Origin: Hymenobacter wooponensis
GTDB taxonomy: Bacteria > Bacteroidota > Bacteroidia > Cytophagales > Hymenobacteraceae
Direction of reading: 5' to 3'
Length of the DNA: 64,000 nucleotides
Assembly: GCF_004745865.1 (NCBI RefSeq)
Contig: NZ_SRKZ01000008.1
Span: forward strand, 124,001 to 188,000
Every line of letters starts with the position of its first letter. Positions within the stretch are counted from its first letter, which is position 1. The notes under the pieces are model-generated. The model was not told where the DNA came from, did no database searches, and saw only the letters and a list, made by a program, of their open reading frames with translations. This document shows positions 1-9,073 of the stretch, piece by piece. The position numbers were made by a program, and so were the translations under genes.

Positions 1-29
1 TACCTCACCAAACCAACGGTACTACCCAG

Positions 30-935
30 ATGAAAACAATTGCCTTGACCATCGTCTTCCTGTTCACTTTTGTCCAAAGCCAACTCCTTTTTGCCCAAAG
101 CCGCAAGCCGGCCGCCTGGGGAAGAGAAGAATACATTGAGGTAGAAAAAAATGTAAAACTTCACGTCATCGACCTTGGCCAAGGCCAGCCTGTGGTACTG
201 ATCCACGGATGGCCGCTGAACAATGAGATGTACGAATATCAATACCAGTACCTGGTTGAAAAAGGGTTCCGGGTCATTGGCATTTCCCTCCGCGGGTTCG
301 GGAAATCAGACCGGCCCTACGGAAAATACGATTTCGATACGTTCTCCGATGACATCAAGGTCGTGTTGGAAAAACTTAAAATCGAGCAGGCCACGCTGGG
401 TGGATTTTCCATGGGCAGCGCGGTAACCTTACACTTTGTGACTAAATATAATGGGGCCCATATCAAGAAATTAGCCCTATTCGGCGCAACCGGCCCCTCC
501 TGGAAACAGCGCGAAGGCTACCCGTACGGCATCACCGACCAGGGCGCCGCTGAGCTGATTAAGCAAACTAAAACGAACCGGGAGCAACTGGTGGCAGGTT
601 TTGGAAAGGCCTTTGAAGGTCAGGAGGGCAGCCTTTCGCCAGCATCGATCAAATGGCTGGAAAGCATTAACCTGAATGCCTCCCCTTACGCTACTACCCA
701 GGCTATTAGCGCGTTGCGTGAGCTGGACCTTCGTTCTGCGTTGTCAAAAATCAACATGCCTGTCGCCATATTCCACGGAGTAAACGACAAATTATGTGCC
801 TTCGCCCAGGCCGAACAACTCAACAAAGCCATCAAAGGGTCTTACATCGTCAAGTTTGAGAAAGGTGGGCACGGGTTCTTCCTGGAAGAAATGGATAAGT
901 TCAACGCGGAGCTGGAAAAATTCGCCAGAGATTAA
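30..935 (+). CDS. Secreted alpha/beta hydrolase (chloroperoxidase/esterase-like)
   Basis: Encodes 301 residues with a Sec signal peptide (residues 1 to about 23, hydrophobic core ending LLFAQ). The mature part is an alpha/beta hydrolase: oxyanion-hole HGWP at 59-62, nucleophile elbow GFSMG with Ser127, acid Asp253 in GVNDK and His281 in GGHGFF, so the Ser-Asp-His triad is complete. The family includes non-haem chloroperoxidases and small-ester hydrolases; the substrate cannot be read from the sequence. An AraC regulator follows 92 nt downstream on the same strand and may control it (inference). The first ATG directly precedes the signal peptide and is a natural start. Confidence 0.85.
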   Translation: MKTIALTIVFLFTFVQSQLLFAQSRKPAAWGREEYIEVEKNVKLHVIDLGQGQPVVLIHGWPLNNEMYEYQYQYLVEKGFRVIGISLRGFGKSDRPYGKYDFDTFSDDIKVVLEKLKIEQATLGGFSMGSAVTLHFVTKYNGAHIKKLALFGATGPSWKQREGYPYGITDQGAAELIKQTKTNREQLVAGFGKAFEGQEGSLSPASIKWLESINLNASPYATTQAISALRELDLRSALSKINMPVAIFHGVNDKLCAFAQAEQLNKAIKGSYIVKFEKGGHGFFLEEMDKFNAELEKFARD

Positions 936-1027
936 GTAACCGCTTTCCCAGTGCAGCGAACCATCGCTTCACCGGGAAAGCGGAGTCGAAACAGAAAAAT
1001 CCCTGCTATTCGCTAGCGTACCTCGCC

Positions 1028-1873
1028 ATGAGCACAACCGTTTTCAACAACAGTTTAAAGACGTTGGGCCTGCTGCTGGTTAGTCAGGCGCAAACCCACG
1101 CCATCAACGGACCAGCCTATAAGGAATACATCAAGATCCTGTATCTGCCGGCTGGCTACAAGATTAAAGTGGATTTTACCTGCTACGACACGCAGCAACC
1201 AACCTTATTTTTTGTCAGCCCGAATCAATATCTGGAACTGCAAGCAACTGGCCAGGAACGCGGGTACTTCATTTTCTACAACCGCGATTTTTACTGCATC
1301 CAGATCCATGACCAGGAAGTTGCGTGTGATGGGTTACTGTTTAACAACAGCCGGAATATGCCCAAAGTGGAGCTTTCGGAGGTTGAAAACGCTTTCCTGA
1401 GCGGGCTATTCCAAGAAATGCTCGAGGAGTTCAACCTAAATGACCACTCATTGGAAGAGATGGTCCGCACCTACCTCAAACAATTACTTATCCGCGCGAC
1501 GCGCTCGTGGAAAAGACAACACTTGACCACTGAAGTAACGGATCAACAAACCGAGCTGGATTTTTTTCGCAAGTTCACCCGGCTCGTCGAAGAGCATTAC
1601 AAGGTCAAACACACCGTCGCTGATTACGCCGATTTACTGTGCATGGCCCCGAAAACCATCACCCACAAATTCAACCGCTTGCGGTTGCCGCAGCCCAATG
1701 AGGTGATCAAGAACCGGATTATGCTGGAAGCAAAGCGGCTGCTGGCTCATACTTCCCTCACCGCAAAAGAAATTGCCTACACGCTTGGGTACGATGACCC
1801 GGCCTATTTCAGTCGACTTTTTATGACCAAAACCGGCGAATCGCCGTCCAGTTTCAGGGCAAGCTTTGTCTAA
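1028..1873 (+). CDS. AraC-family transcriptional regulator
   Basis: 281-residue one-component regulator. The last ~100 residues form the double helix-turn-helix AraC/XylS DNA-binding domain, ending in the typical second-HTH pattern LGYDDPAYFSRLF followed by GESPSSFR. The N-terminal ~170 residues resemble the cupin-like sensory half of Bacteroidota AraC proteins, but no ligand can be assigned. It lies 92 nt downstream of the secreted hydrolase in the same direction, so a regulator-enzyme unit is plausible. Nothing looks truncated. Confidence 0.85.
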   Translation: MSTTVFNNSLKTLGLLLVSQAQTHAINGPAYKEYIKILYLPAGYKIKVDFTCYDTQQPTLFFVSPNQYLELQATGQERGYFIFYNRDFYCIQIHDQEVACDGLLFNNSRNMPKVELSEVENAFLSGLFQEMLEEFNLNDHSLEEMVRTYLKQLLIRATRSWKRQHLTTEVTDQQTELDFFRKFTRLVEEHYKVKHTVADYADLLCMAPKTITHKFNRLRLPQPNEVIKNRIMLEAKRLLAHTSLTAKEIAYTLGYDDPAYFSRLFMTKTGESPSSFRASFV

Positions 1874-2185
1874 CGTTATATCATCGCGCGTTTATCCTGA
1901 AAGTCAAACCGGGGTATCGATTTGCCTGAACGCGATTTATGGGGAAGCTTACCACCCGGCACCGCGACAGCATCATAGCTTAGGTGCTGTCAAGTGCTAG
2001 TGAATATAAAAACGACGTCAGACCCGATCCTGGCCTACCGGGTAGAGGTACCGCTGCGCCCCGAGATTGATTTTGCCGGCTTCCTTACGCCCTGCCGGCA
2101 AGAAACCTGCTCGACCCACGCCGCTTGAGCCCTTGCAGCCGCCAACCAGCTTCTCAACCGTTTTCTATCGCTCCCCTCCTACTCT
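1874..2185. other. Intergenic stretch, no gene seen
   Basis: About 310 nt between the AraC gene and the cytochrome c peroxidase pseudogene. No convincing coding frame, RNA gene or terminator was seen. Base composition near 1990-2020 is more AT-rich than the flanks. Confidence 0.4.
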
Positions 2186-3329
2186 ATGTTTTCGTCTGCT
2201 GGTCGTCTGAATCGTTCGGGGCTTTCCCGATTCTCGCTGCTGCTCAGCGGCGTGGCTCCTGGTTGTGGCGTGCCAGCAGCAAGAAGCCACGCCGGCCAGC
2301 AATGGCTTAACGGCGCTGCCGCCCGCCGTGTTGGCTCCGGCTGACAACGCCCGCGCCAGGGCGGCCAAAGTAGCCCTGGCGCGGGCGTTGTCAGCCGGAG
2401 CCTTTCCTCTTGGGTCCGCGGGAGGTAAGCTGCGCTACCTGCCACCACCTCAGCGCTGGCTACGCCGACGGGTTGGACCTGTCCATCAGCGTCAACAGCC
2501 GGGGCCGGGCCAGCACGCGCCGTTTTCTCGCGCCCAACGCTATTCCCTTTACCCAGCGTACCTGCACGACCGTGCTCAACGCGGCCTACAACGGCATGAC
2601 CAGCGACGCCAACTACACCCCCAGCCCGGCCCCCATGTTCTGAGATAACCGGGCGCAGTCGCTGGAAACGCAGGCCCTGCTGCCCCCTCACCACCCTGGA
2701 GGAAATGCGCGGCAGCCGCTACCCGGTGGCCTTCGGTACGGTGGTGGCGCCTTGTTTCAAGCGGCATTGCCGAGTCGAATCCAATTACAGCCAATATGGG
2801 CAAGGCGCTGACCAGCTTCGAGCGCCCCCTGGTTACTGCTGATGCCCCGTACGACGACGACCTGAAGGGCAATACCAGCGCCCTGACGGCCCAGCAAGTG
2901 CAAGGCCTGACCGCCGCTGTGGCCGCGGGCTGCGCCCGCGGCCACAGCGGCCCCATGTTCAGCGATTACCAGGCCCACGTGCTGGGGCTGCCCAATAGCC
3001 CCAAGCTGGCCGCCGACCCCGGCATCAACGACACCAAGGGCTTCCGCACGCCCAGCCTGCGCAACGTGGCCCTGACGGCCCCTTACATGCACAACGGTGT
3101 GCTGGCCACCCTGCAGGCCGTGCTTAACTTCTACGACCAGGGGGGCGCAACCGGCGCACGTCGCTCAACCCGCACGTGGCCACGAGTCAGCTGGCCCCAG
3201 CTGCCGGGGCGAGTGCAGAATACCGGGGCCATCCTGGCCTTCCTGCAGGCGCTCTCGGCAAAAAGCTATGCCCGCACCATCCCGGCTTCCGTGCCGAGCG
3301 GGCTGCCCGTAGGGGGTAACCTCAAGTAG
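2186..3329 (+). pseudogene. Decayed di-haem cytochrome c peroxidase (CcpA/MauG family)
   Basis: A periplasmic di-haem peroxidase/MauG-type protein can be followed through three reading frames. Visible pieces: a lipobox-like LVVAC (near 2265), a first haem site SCATCH followed by HLSAGYADG (from about 2425), PMF then a stop where the family has PMFWD (TGA at 2641-2643, one base from TGG), and a C-terminal third with GKALTSFER, the second haem region, FRTPSLRNV and APYMHNGV (to 3329). In the second haem site CxxCH reads CARGH, so haem attachment is lost as well. At least three frame changes and one nonsense codon make it non-functional. A 30-bp inverted repeat (2333-2402) sits where the sequence between the lipobox and first haem site is destroyed. 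Confidence 0.85.
2333..2402. repeat. Perfect 30-bp inverted repeat, 10-nt loop
   Basis: Arms 2333-2362 and 2373-2402 are exact reverse complements, with loop 2363-2372. The left arm reads as plausible peroxidase coding sequence (LAPADNARARA), while the right arm falls where the family should continue toward its first haem motif and no longer does. This suggests the right arm is an inverted copy of the left. There is no T-tract and it is inside a gene, so a terminator is unlikely. Confidence 0.9.
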
Positions 3330-3863
3330 CAACCCACTTTACTACCCTACCTTTTCCTACGCGCTGAGCCCCCTTGCACTTTGCAGCCACTTGTGGCTGG
3401 TCGCGGCGTTGCTTTCGCAGCGTCCTTCAAAAAAGCATCGGAGCAATCCCTGCCACCATGTGGACTACCGAGGAAGGGCGCCTCACGCAAGCGCTAGCCT
3501 TTTCCGGGTTATGCCACATCTGTGGCTCTGCTGCCGGGCCCGGAGGGCGCTGCTAAGGCCCCTAGCGCTTTGCTTCCTGCTTCAGTTCCAGGTGGCCCAT
3601 CAAGGGCTTTATCTCAGGTGGGCTTCCCGCCGTGGCTACGCGGCGGGGCGTACGCGCGGCGCCCCCTGGCCCGCTACCTCCAGGCTCACGCCAACGAGGC
3701 CCGCGTATTCCCATATCACTTCGCAGGCTATAGGAGACGCTTGATCGACAAGAAAGGCACTTTCACACCCCAAGGGCGAATCCTTTACCTGCTCTATACC
3801 ACCTTTGATCTTCTTCCGCTGCCTAGACGACCTTTTTACCACACACCTTGTTCCCCTCCTAGC
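3330..3863. other. Intergenic stretch, no gene seen
   Basis: About 530 nt with open frames but none with recognisable protein character. A frame continuous with the downstream gene runs through it, but the residues before position 3864 have shadow-like composition. No terminator or RNA gene was recognised. Confidence 0.4.
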
Positions 3864-4550
3864 ATGAAACTAAGTGCTAATCCATTTCACCCGACCACGG
3901 GCGATTTACTCCCGGCGTATCGGGACGCGTATTTACGCGGTGATTTATCGATTGAGAACTCGGAGGCGGTCGACGCCTACATGAACACCAACAGCGCACA
4001 GGCCGATGCCATCCTGCGTCGGTTTTATGAGCTGAAGAACCAGGGCCAGCAGGTGCGCCCGGTTGGCTGGGTCCAGCGCCAGTTCGAGCTGATTCGGACC
4101 GAGCCGCAGCGGTTCCGGCAGCGGGCGGCAGCGCTGCTCGTCGGTAGCGCCCTGCTTGGGGGTGCCGTGTTTGCCGGCACGAACACGCCCACTACGCCGA
4201 CCGAAAACTTCCCCGTGACGGCGGAGGCTACCCTGGCGGAGGCGGAAGCAGCCGCAGCTAACCTGACCGCCGTACGCGTGGTAACCATGCGCGGCCGCAT
4301 CCTGAATGAAGATGGCAAGCCACTGGTAGGCGCTACCGTACTCGACCGCGCCAACCGCCGCGGCGTATCAACCGACCGTGATGGCAACTACGCCATTGTG
4401 GTTCCAGCCAACCAGGCGACGCAGCTGCAGTACGCGTACGCCGGCTATAAGGAGGAAGAGATTCTGCTGACGGGCAAGAAATCGTACGACATGACGCTGT
4501 TACCTCGTACCACTGCTAAAACGAAAAAGCACCATTGGTGGCAGTTTTAA
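3864..4550 (+). CDS. Single-pass membrane protein with CarboxypepD_reg-like domain
   Basis: 228 residues from the ATG at 3864; the frame is open further upstream but that part is not protein-like. Layout: a charged N-terminal region (1-87), one membrane segment at about 88-106 (AAALLVGSALLGGAVFAG), an Ala/Glu-rich linker, then a carboxypeptidase-regulatory-like beta-sandwich (about 143-215) with GRILNEDGKPLVGATV and STDRDGNYAIVVP. Such domains usually sit on the periplasmic side in Bacteroidota, so N-in/C-out is likely. It is followed at 40 and 41 nt by two small roadblock-like genes and a terminator, suggesting one operon. The short N-terminal cytosolic part with a single anchor resembles anti-sigma-like architecture, but no zinc site is visible. 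Confidence 0.7.
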   Translation: MKLSANPFHPTTGDLLPAYRDAYLRGDLSIENSEAVDAYMNTNSAQADAILRRFYELKNQGQQVRPVGWVQRQFELIRTEPQRFRQRAAALLVGSALLGGAVFAGTNTPTTPTENFPVTAEATLAEAEAAAANLTAVRVVTMRGRILNEDGKPLVGATVLDRANRRGVSTDRDGNYAIVVPANQATQLQYAYAGYKEEEILLTGKKSYDMTLLPRTTAKTKKHHWWQF

Positions 4551-4590
4551 GTAGCTTGCCCAGTGGCAAAACTTCTGCTATTTCTATTAC

Positions 4591-5013
4591 ATGACTATTC
4601 CGTTCCTCACTAGAGTCCGCCTCCGCCAAATTACGGTAGGCACGCCCCACGAGGCAGGTCTACAAGCCCGCACAGTGCTGGAAAAACTCTTGGCCGAGAT
4701 GCCGGAGCTGCTCCTCACGTGCGTGGTAGAAGTGTCATCCGGGCGGGTGTTGGCTTCTTACACTAGGGAGGCCCACCTCAACCCCAATCAAATCAGTTTG
4801 CGCTACGCCAAGCTGCTGCAGCTAACAGCCAAAACGCTGGCGGCGCAGCAGATACCGGGTGGTCCTCTCACCGATATTACCGTGCTGCTGGAAGACCAGT
4901 TTCACACCGTCTGGCCCCTGCCTACTGGCCAGTGGTACTGCTTTGTGGCCGTACGCTTTGCCGATGCCAACCTGGGCATGGCCCGGGACGTGTTGCGCCG
5001 CCATACTGCTTAA
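4591..5013 (+). CDS. Small roadblock/LC7-like protein, paralogue 1
   Basis: 140 residues, second gene of the three-gene operon. The order of elements matches the next gene: ALxxLLAEMPELLLTCVVEVSSGRVLAS, then a helix, then LTDITVLLEDQFHTVWPL and a final FVAVRFADANLGMARDVL. The alternation of beta-hairpin and long helices is that of roadblock/LC7 (longin-like) proteins, which in bacteria partner small Ras-like GTPases or act as adaptors. No GTPase gene is next to it. The fold assignment rests on pattern only and function is unknown. Confidence 0.6.
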   Translation: MTIPFLTRVRLRQITVGTPHEAGLQARTVLEKLLAEMPELLLTCVVEVSSGRVLASYTREAHLNPNQISLRYAKLLQLTAKTLAAQQIPGGPLTDITVLLEDQFHTVWPLPTGQWYCFVAVRFADANLGMARDVLRRHTA

Positions 5014-5054
5014 ATCAGAGTAATTACCCCTTTACATCATTTTCATCATTTCCC

Positions 5055-5417
5055 ATGGCTTCGCCCAAACAAACCGTTAAAGAAATTCTGGAAGAGCTGC
5101 CCACCCTGTTGGCTGTCGCCGTCGTAGAGACCGAGACCGGCATGCCGCTGGCCGCGCACTCGAACCTGTCTGATTTCGACATTGACACTGCCGCTGCCTA
5201 CAACACGGAGGTCGTAAAGCAGAAACTGAAGGCCATCAAGGCGCTCAACCTGAACCAGACGGTACAAGACATCCTGCTCACCCTCACCGACCAGCTGCAC
5301 CTGATTAAGCTGTCACCCACCGGGGACAAATTCATCTACCTGGCCGTGAACTCGCGCGACACGAACCTGGCCGTAGCTCGCCAGATCCTGAAAGGCCAGA
5401 CGGCCGTGTTGGCCTAA
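5055..5417 (+). CDS. Small roadblock/LC7-like protein, paralogue 2
   Basis: 120 residues from the ATG at 5055. Aligns by eye with the preceding gene (ILEELPTLLAVAVVETETG; QDILLTLTDQLHLIKLSPTG; AVNSRDTNLAVARQIL), so the two are likely a tandem duplication. The pattern LP-hydrophobic-VVDxETG, a central helix and a closing beta-hairpin is typical of roadblock/LC7 dimers. A hairpin followed by T-rich sequence lies 21 nt downstream and closes the operon. A role as a paired adaptor for the membrane protein upstream is inference. Confidence 0.65.
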   Translation: MASPKQTVKEILEELPTLLAVAVVETETGMPLAAHSNLSDFDIDTAAAYNTEVVKQKLKAIKALNLNQTVQDILLTLTDQLHLIKLSPTGDKFIYLAVNSRDTNLAVARQILKGQTAVLA

Positions 5418-5438
5418 GCACTCGCGCTAGCGTACGGA

Positions 5439-5471
5439 AAAGCCCCACCGGCCGCTGGCTGATGGGGCTTT
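5439..5471 (+). terminator. Intrinsic terminator after the roadblock operon
   Basis: Arms 5439-5447 (AAAGCCCCA) and 5463-5471 (TGGGGCTTT) are exact complements around a 15-nt loop, followed by T-rich sequence. It starts 21 nt after the stop of the second roadblock-like gene. Confidence 0.7.
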
Positions 5472-6140
5472 GTGCTTTGTTAGCTGAAGTCTGAGGCCGC
5501 TGCCCCTCCATGCTCTCTCCCAGCGACCGGCTCTTGCCTAGTGCTCTCGGCCCGAGGACCTTCAGGCTCGTAGTATACCCGGGATTCTGCTCCGTCTGCG
5601 CTCCACCAGGAGCCAACGGCCCCGCGCAACAGAACACCAGCAGCCTTCTTTTTGGAGGGAATATTCTGATTCGCAGCGAGATAGCTAGCAATGGCCTACC
5701 ATGTGCCCCTTTTCGCCGCAATAGAGCATATCTCTTAGTGGCCAGCCCCGATAGTTAGCTAGACCTCTTTCGTGAAAATAGGCAAGGGCTTGGCCGCCGT
5801 TGTGGACTGAACACCTGCCCAACCGCCCACATAGCAAAAGAACGCAACATCAGGTGTGATCGCGTTTCGACAAAGATGTTACGATGTATTCCCTAGATTA
5901 TAGAGTATACTTATCCAGGGAGAAGTTGTCAGGAGCTCCTCAGCGGCCGTAGGCAACGAATCTACATCGAGGTAGTTACCAAGGGTACAACTGCGTAGGG
6001 TAGCCTTATAGGTTGAATTACGGACCTAGTGCCGGGTGAAGTAGCCTGGGTTTCGCCCGTGCAAGTGGCCCAAAATGTCCGGTAAACGACCCATGGTTGC
6101 GAATGCCATTCGGTACTTTTGCCCCTCTCCTCGTTGCCTG
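5472..6140. other. Long stretch without a recognisable gene
   Basis: About 670 nt. Short open frames on both strands have arbitrary composition, and the section 5800-6000 is noticeably more AT-rich. No family motif, tRNA or terminator was seen. Confidence 0.4.
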
Positions 6141-6149
6141 CGTGAAACC

Positions 6150-6791
6150 TTGGCCCCATCTCTAGTTTGTCGTGCCGCCCGCGGGGCAGCTGCTGGACCT
6201 GACCGGTCCGGTACAAGTTTTCTACGCGGCCGCGACGTACGGCCCGCCCTACCAGCTGACGTTTTGCTCCTATCAGCCCGTGGTGCATAGTGCGGCCGGG
6301 TTGGGGGTGGCCCCCGGGTGCCATTTGCCGAAGTACCCTTGTCTCCGGGGATATTATTTTCCTCCCCGGGCTGGCCATGGACTACCTGCGCTCGGAAGCA
6401 TTTCGGCAAGAAGGGACGTTGTTCTTTGCGTGGCTGCGGGAACAGCACGAACGGGGGTGCGGCTGTTCTCGGGGTGTACGGGCGCCTTGCTGCTGGCGCA
6501 CGCCGGGCTGCTGGACGGAACAAATGCACGACCCAGTGGCGGCGGCTGGCTGAACTCCAGGCCCGCTACCCCCAGGTGCGGGCGCAGGCCGACCCGCTCT
6601 TTGTGCGGGACGGCGGCATTGACACCAGTGCCGGCTTAACGGCGAGCATTGACCTGGCCTTGTTTTCACCGGAGGAATGGCACGAACCCGTGTTCGCCAC
6701 CAATATAGCCCGCGATGTAGCCGTCCACCCGATGTTGCAGCTGCTGGAAGAACAACGCGGTATTAAAGGGCTGGCAGAATACTTCGGCTGA
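6150..6791 (+). pseudogene. Broken GlxA-type regulator (DJ-1/PfpI domain), HTH missing
   Basis: The DJ-1/PfpI half of a GlxA-like AraC regulator can be read in pieces across frames: VVPPAGQLLDLTGPVQVFY (from about 6166), TFCSYQPVVHSAAGLGV, AMDYLRSEAFRQEGTLF, then TGALLLAHAGLLDG and a final long piece with RRLAELQARYP, GIDTSAGLTASIDLAL and VFATNIARDVAVHPML to 6791. The frame changes several times between these pieces, and an in-frame TAG sits just before the first. The C-terminal AraC helix-turn-helix expected after the last motif is absent. I infer a dead regulator. Functional GlxA proteins are about 310-330 residues. Confidence 0.75.
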
Positions 6792-7472
6792 GTGCCTCCC
6801 GTGCGGATTGTGCGGCGCCTGGGCTCCGTGGAGCGCTATCCTGCTCCCGTAAGCGTGCGACGGCCCGTCGACTGGTTTGTAGGCATGTAGATAGTATAGT
6901 AGTACAGTTGTTTAACTGCAATTCGCGTAATTCTCCCCTGGCGCTACAAGAAAGCCTATTCCACTACCCCAAGGGGGTAGTTCCTACGAACAGGCTAACC
7001 TATAACACTGCTTTTTAGTACGTTGTACAATACAAGCACCTGGCAGATGAGCCAGAGCTGCCTGATCGGAATCTTTAAATCAGTCGATCCAACGTACGAC
7101 CCGATGCCTCTTATTGATTGAGTTGCAGTCCAACGCTCCAATTTTAGTTGTAGCAGAGCATCCGGTCCTAGATGTAAACGTTCTATTCAGTTGGAAGCGG
7201 AACACCTGAGATGCTGCACGACGAGCTAGTCCTGAATCAGCGGGCGCAAACTCGGCGAGCGGTTCCCGAAGGCACCACGTTATCAAAGTATTTGACGAAT
7301 AGAGAGGTTTGCCGGAGACAAAATGCAATGGCGTATCACCTTTTTAAATTGAAGGTTTCGTCCCTCCAAAGTACTGCAACCTCATGGTGAGAGTCATAGA
7401 ATGGTGTTGTGAAACAAATCGGGGAAATCTCCACCTACCTTTAGCGCTTGCTTGACGGTTACCCGCTCCTTT
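6792..7472. other. Long AT-richer stretch without a recognisable gene
   Basis: About 680 nt, less GC-rich than its surroundings, especially 6890-7330. No protein motif was recognised on either strand. A TACCTTTA element about 30 nt before the WYL gene may be its -7 promoter box. Confidence 0.4.
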
Positions 7473-8168
7473 ATGAATCGCATCGACCGCCTGTTTGGCA
7501 TGGTTACTCTGCTGCAAGCCCAGCGCTACGTGCCGGCCGAACGCCTAGCGGAGCACTTTGACATTAGTGTGCGCACGGTGTACCGCGACATCCGGGCGCT
7601 GGGCGAGCAGGGGATTCCCGTGAGCTTCCAGGCGGGGTGGGGTTACTTTCTGGTGCCAGGGTATTTTCTGCCGCCGGTCAGCTTCACCCCCGAGGAAAGT
7701 AGCGCCCTGCTGCTGCTCGAAACCTTGGCCGCTACCCTGGCCGACCGCTCCATCCAGCCCCTGGTAGCCGCCGCCCTGCAGAAAGTGCGCGCCGTGCTGC
7801 GGCCGCCCGACCAGGCCCGCCTGGCGCAGCTGGACCACGCTATGCAGTTGGCCGTGCCCGAGTACCAGGAGCACGACACGCACTGCTTGGCGCCCATGCA
7901 ACGGGCCATTGCCGGGCGCCAGGTGCTGAACCTGGTGTACCGCGACAAGGAAGGCCACGCTACTGAGCGCCGCGTCGAGCCGATTGGGTTGGTGTTTTAC
8001 AATTTTACCTGGCAGCTGGTGGGCTGGTGCCAGCTGCGGCAGGGGTACCGGCAGTTTCGGGTGTCGCGGGTGCAGCAGCTCACGGTCACGACCCTACCCT
8101 TCACCAACCCGGCGCCGTTGTCGCTGCCCGCCTACCTCGCCAGCCTGAACCTACCGCCCGCGAAATAA
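7473..8168 (+). CDS. YafY/WYL-domain transcriptional regulator
   Basis: 231 residues from the ATG at 7473 (MNRIDRLFGMVTLLQ), the usual start of this family; an upstream in-frame start would add an unlikely tail. The N-terminal HTH_11-type winged helix contains AERLAEHFDISVRTVYRDI. The C-terminal half (about 130-231) is a WYL domain with VYRDKEGHATERRVEPIGLVF and QLVGWCQLRQGYRQFRVSRV. WYL domains sense ligands or nucleic acids; YafY types commonly regulate an adjacent small enzyme gene. A VOC protein follows 81 nt downstream and is the likely target. Confidence 0.88.
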   Translation: MNRIDRLFGMVTLLQAQRYVPAERLAEHFDISVRTVYRDIRALGEQGIPVSFQAGWGYFLVPGYFLPPVSFTPEESSALLLLETLAATLADRSIQPLVAAALQKVRAVLRPPDQARLAQLDHAMQLAVPEYQEHDTHCLAPMQRAIAGRQVLNLVYRDKEGHATERRVEPIGLVFYNFTWQLVGWCQLRQGYRQFRVSRVQQLTVTTLPFTNPAPLSLPAYLASLNLPPAK

Positions 8169-8249
8169 TTTTCGGCGGGCCGTAGCCGACTGCCATAGGG
8201 TTGTCAGTGGGCGGGGAGACCTTTGCGACCTCAACCTACTTTCTTTCCT

Positions 8250-8666
8250 ATGAATTTCACTTCTGTCCGCCTCATCACGGCCGATTTCGAGCGCCTCGTC
8301 AGCTTCTACGAGCAGCTGTTTGACCAGCCACTGACCCGCCTTGCCCCGGTGTTTGCCGAGCTGCGCACGCTGGGGGCCACCCTGGCCATTGGCCACACCA
8401 GCACCCTGGCACCCTTCGGCGGCGAGCCGGGGGCCCCAGCTGCCACCAACGGCTCGGTTATCCTTGAGTTTCGAGTGGCCGACGTCGATGCGACCTACCA
8501 GCGGCTGGCCGGCTGGCTCAGCGGCGCGCTGGTGCAGGGGCCTACCACCATGCCCTGGGGCAACCGCTCGCTGCTCTTCCGCGACCCCGACGGCAATCTG
8601 GTGAACCTCTTCACCCCGGTCACGGCGGACGCCGTCGAGAAGTTTGCGCAGCAGCCGGCGGCGTAA
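8250..8666 (+). CDS. VOC-superfamily (glyoxalase/bleomycin-resistance-like) protein
   Basis: 138 residues, start ATG at 8250. Two beta-alpha-beta-beta-beta modules are visible: TSVRLITADFERLVSFYEQLF at the N-terminus and FRVADVDATYQRL...GNRSLLFRDPDGNLVNLF at the C-terminus. The closing D-P-D-G-N-L-V-N-L-F has Asn where many metal-dependent members have Glu, so it may bind rather than transform its ligand. A GACCTTTG element (8218-8225) upstream fits the Bacteroidota -7 box. Placement after a WYL regulator suggests control by it. Confidence 0.85.
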   Translation: MNFTSVRLITADFERLVSFYEQLFDQPLTRLAPVFAELRTLGATLAIGHTSTLAPFGGEPGAPAATNGSVILEFRVADVDATYQRLAGWLSGALVQGPTTMPWGNRSLLFRDPDGNLVNLFTPVTADAVEKFAQQPAA

Positions 8667-9073
8667 GGCCTGCTGGCCCAAAGCTCCGCCTCGGCTGGTC
8701 ACCCGGCCGTGTTTTAGTCGGCAGCGAATAGAACGTGAGGTAGCGCAAGAGGAAGAACAGCAATTCCCGGTCGAGCCACCGCGCCGGGTTTGGGCGCGGG
8801 TGAGGTAAGTCAGGAAACGGGCGGGGCGGTTGCCGAACTCACCGGGCCGGTGTGGCTTATTCGGCCCGGAACCCCATTCGGCCGCCCTTGACCAACCGGA
8901 CCAGGCGCTGCCCCCTTCCCCGCTGCTGGCCCAGTTGTCTGACGTAGAGCAAGGCCCAGCGTAGGCCTTGCTCTACGCCACATGGGGGGGTGGGCACCAC
9001 TCCCTCACCCACGGTCGCAGCCAAACCGGCAAGGCCTTACCGTATTTCTTTGTGTAATTACTAACCAACGCGT
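8667..9073. other. Intergenic stretch with one hairpin
   Basis: About 400 nt without a credible gene. It contains the 14-bp inverted repeat listed separately and otherwise GC-rich sequence without motifs. Confidence 0.4.
8943..8977. repeat. 14-bp inverted repeat, 7-nt loop
   Basis: CGTAGAGCAAGGCC (8943-8956) and its exact complement (8964-8977). No T-run follows on either strand, so it is not a standard intrinsic terminator. It resembles in size and compactness the repeats found inside nearby broken genes. Confidence 0.75.

Noticed and set aside
2179-2694. Long minus-strand open frames opposite the peroxidase pseudogene
   Set aside because: They mirror codon bias of the plus strand (Gly/Ala/Arg-rich, no motif), while the plus strand shows haem-binding motifs.
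7080-7328. Minus-strand 82-codon frame
   Set aside because: Arbitrary composition in an AT-richer gap; no motif, start context or neighbour support.
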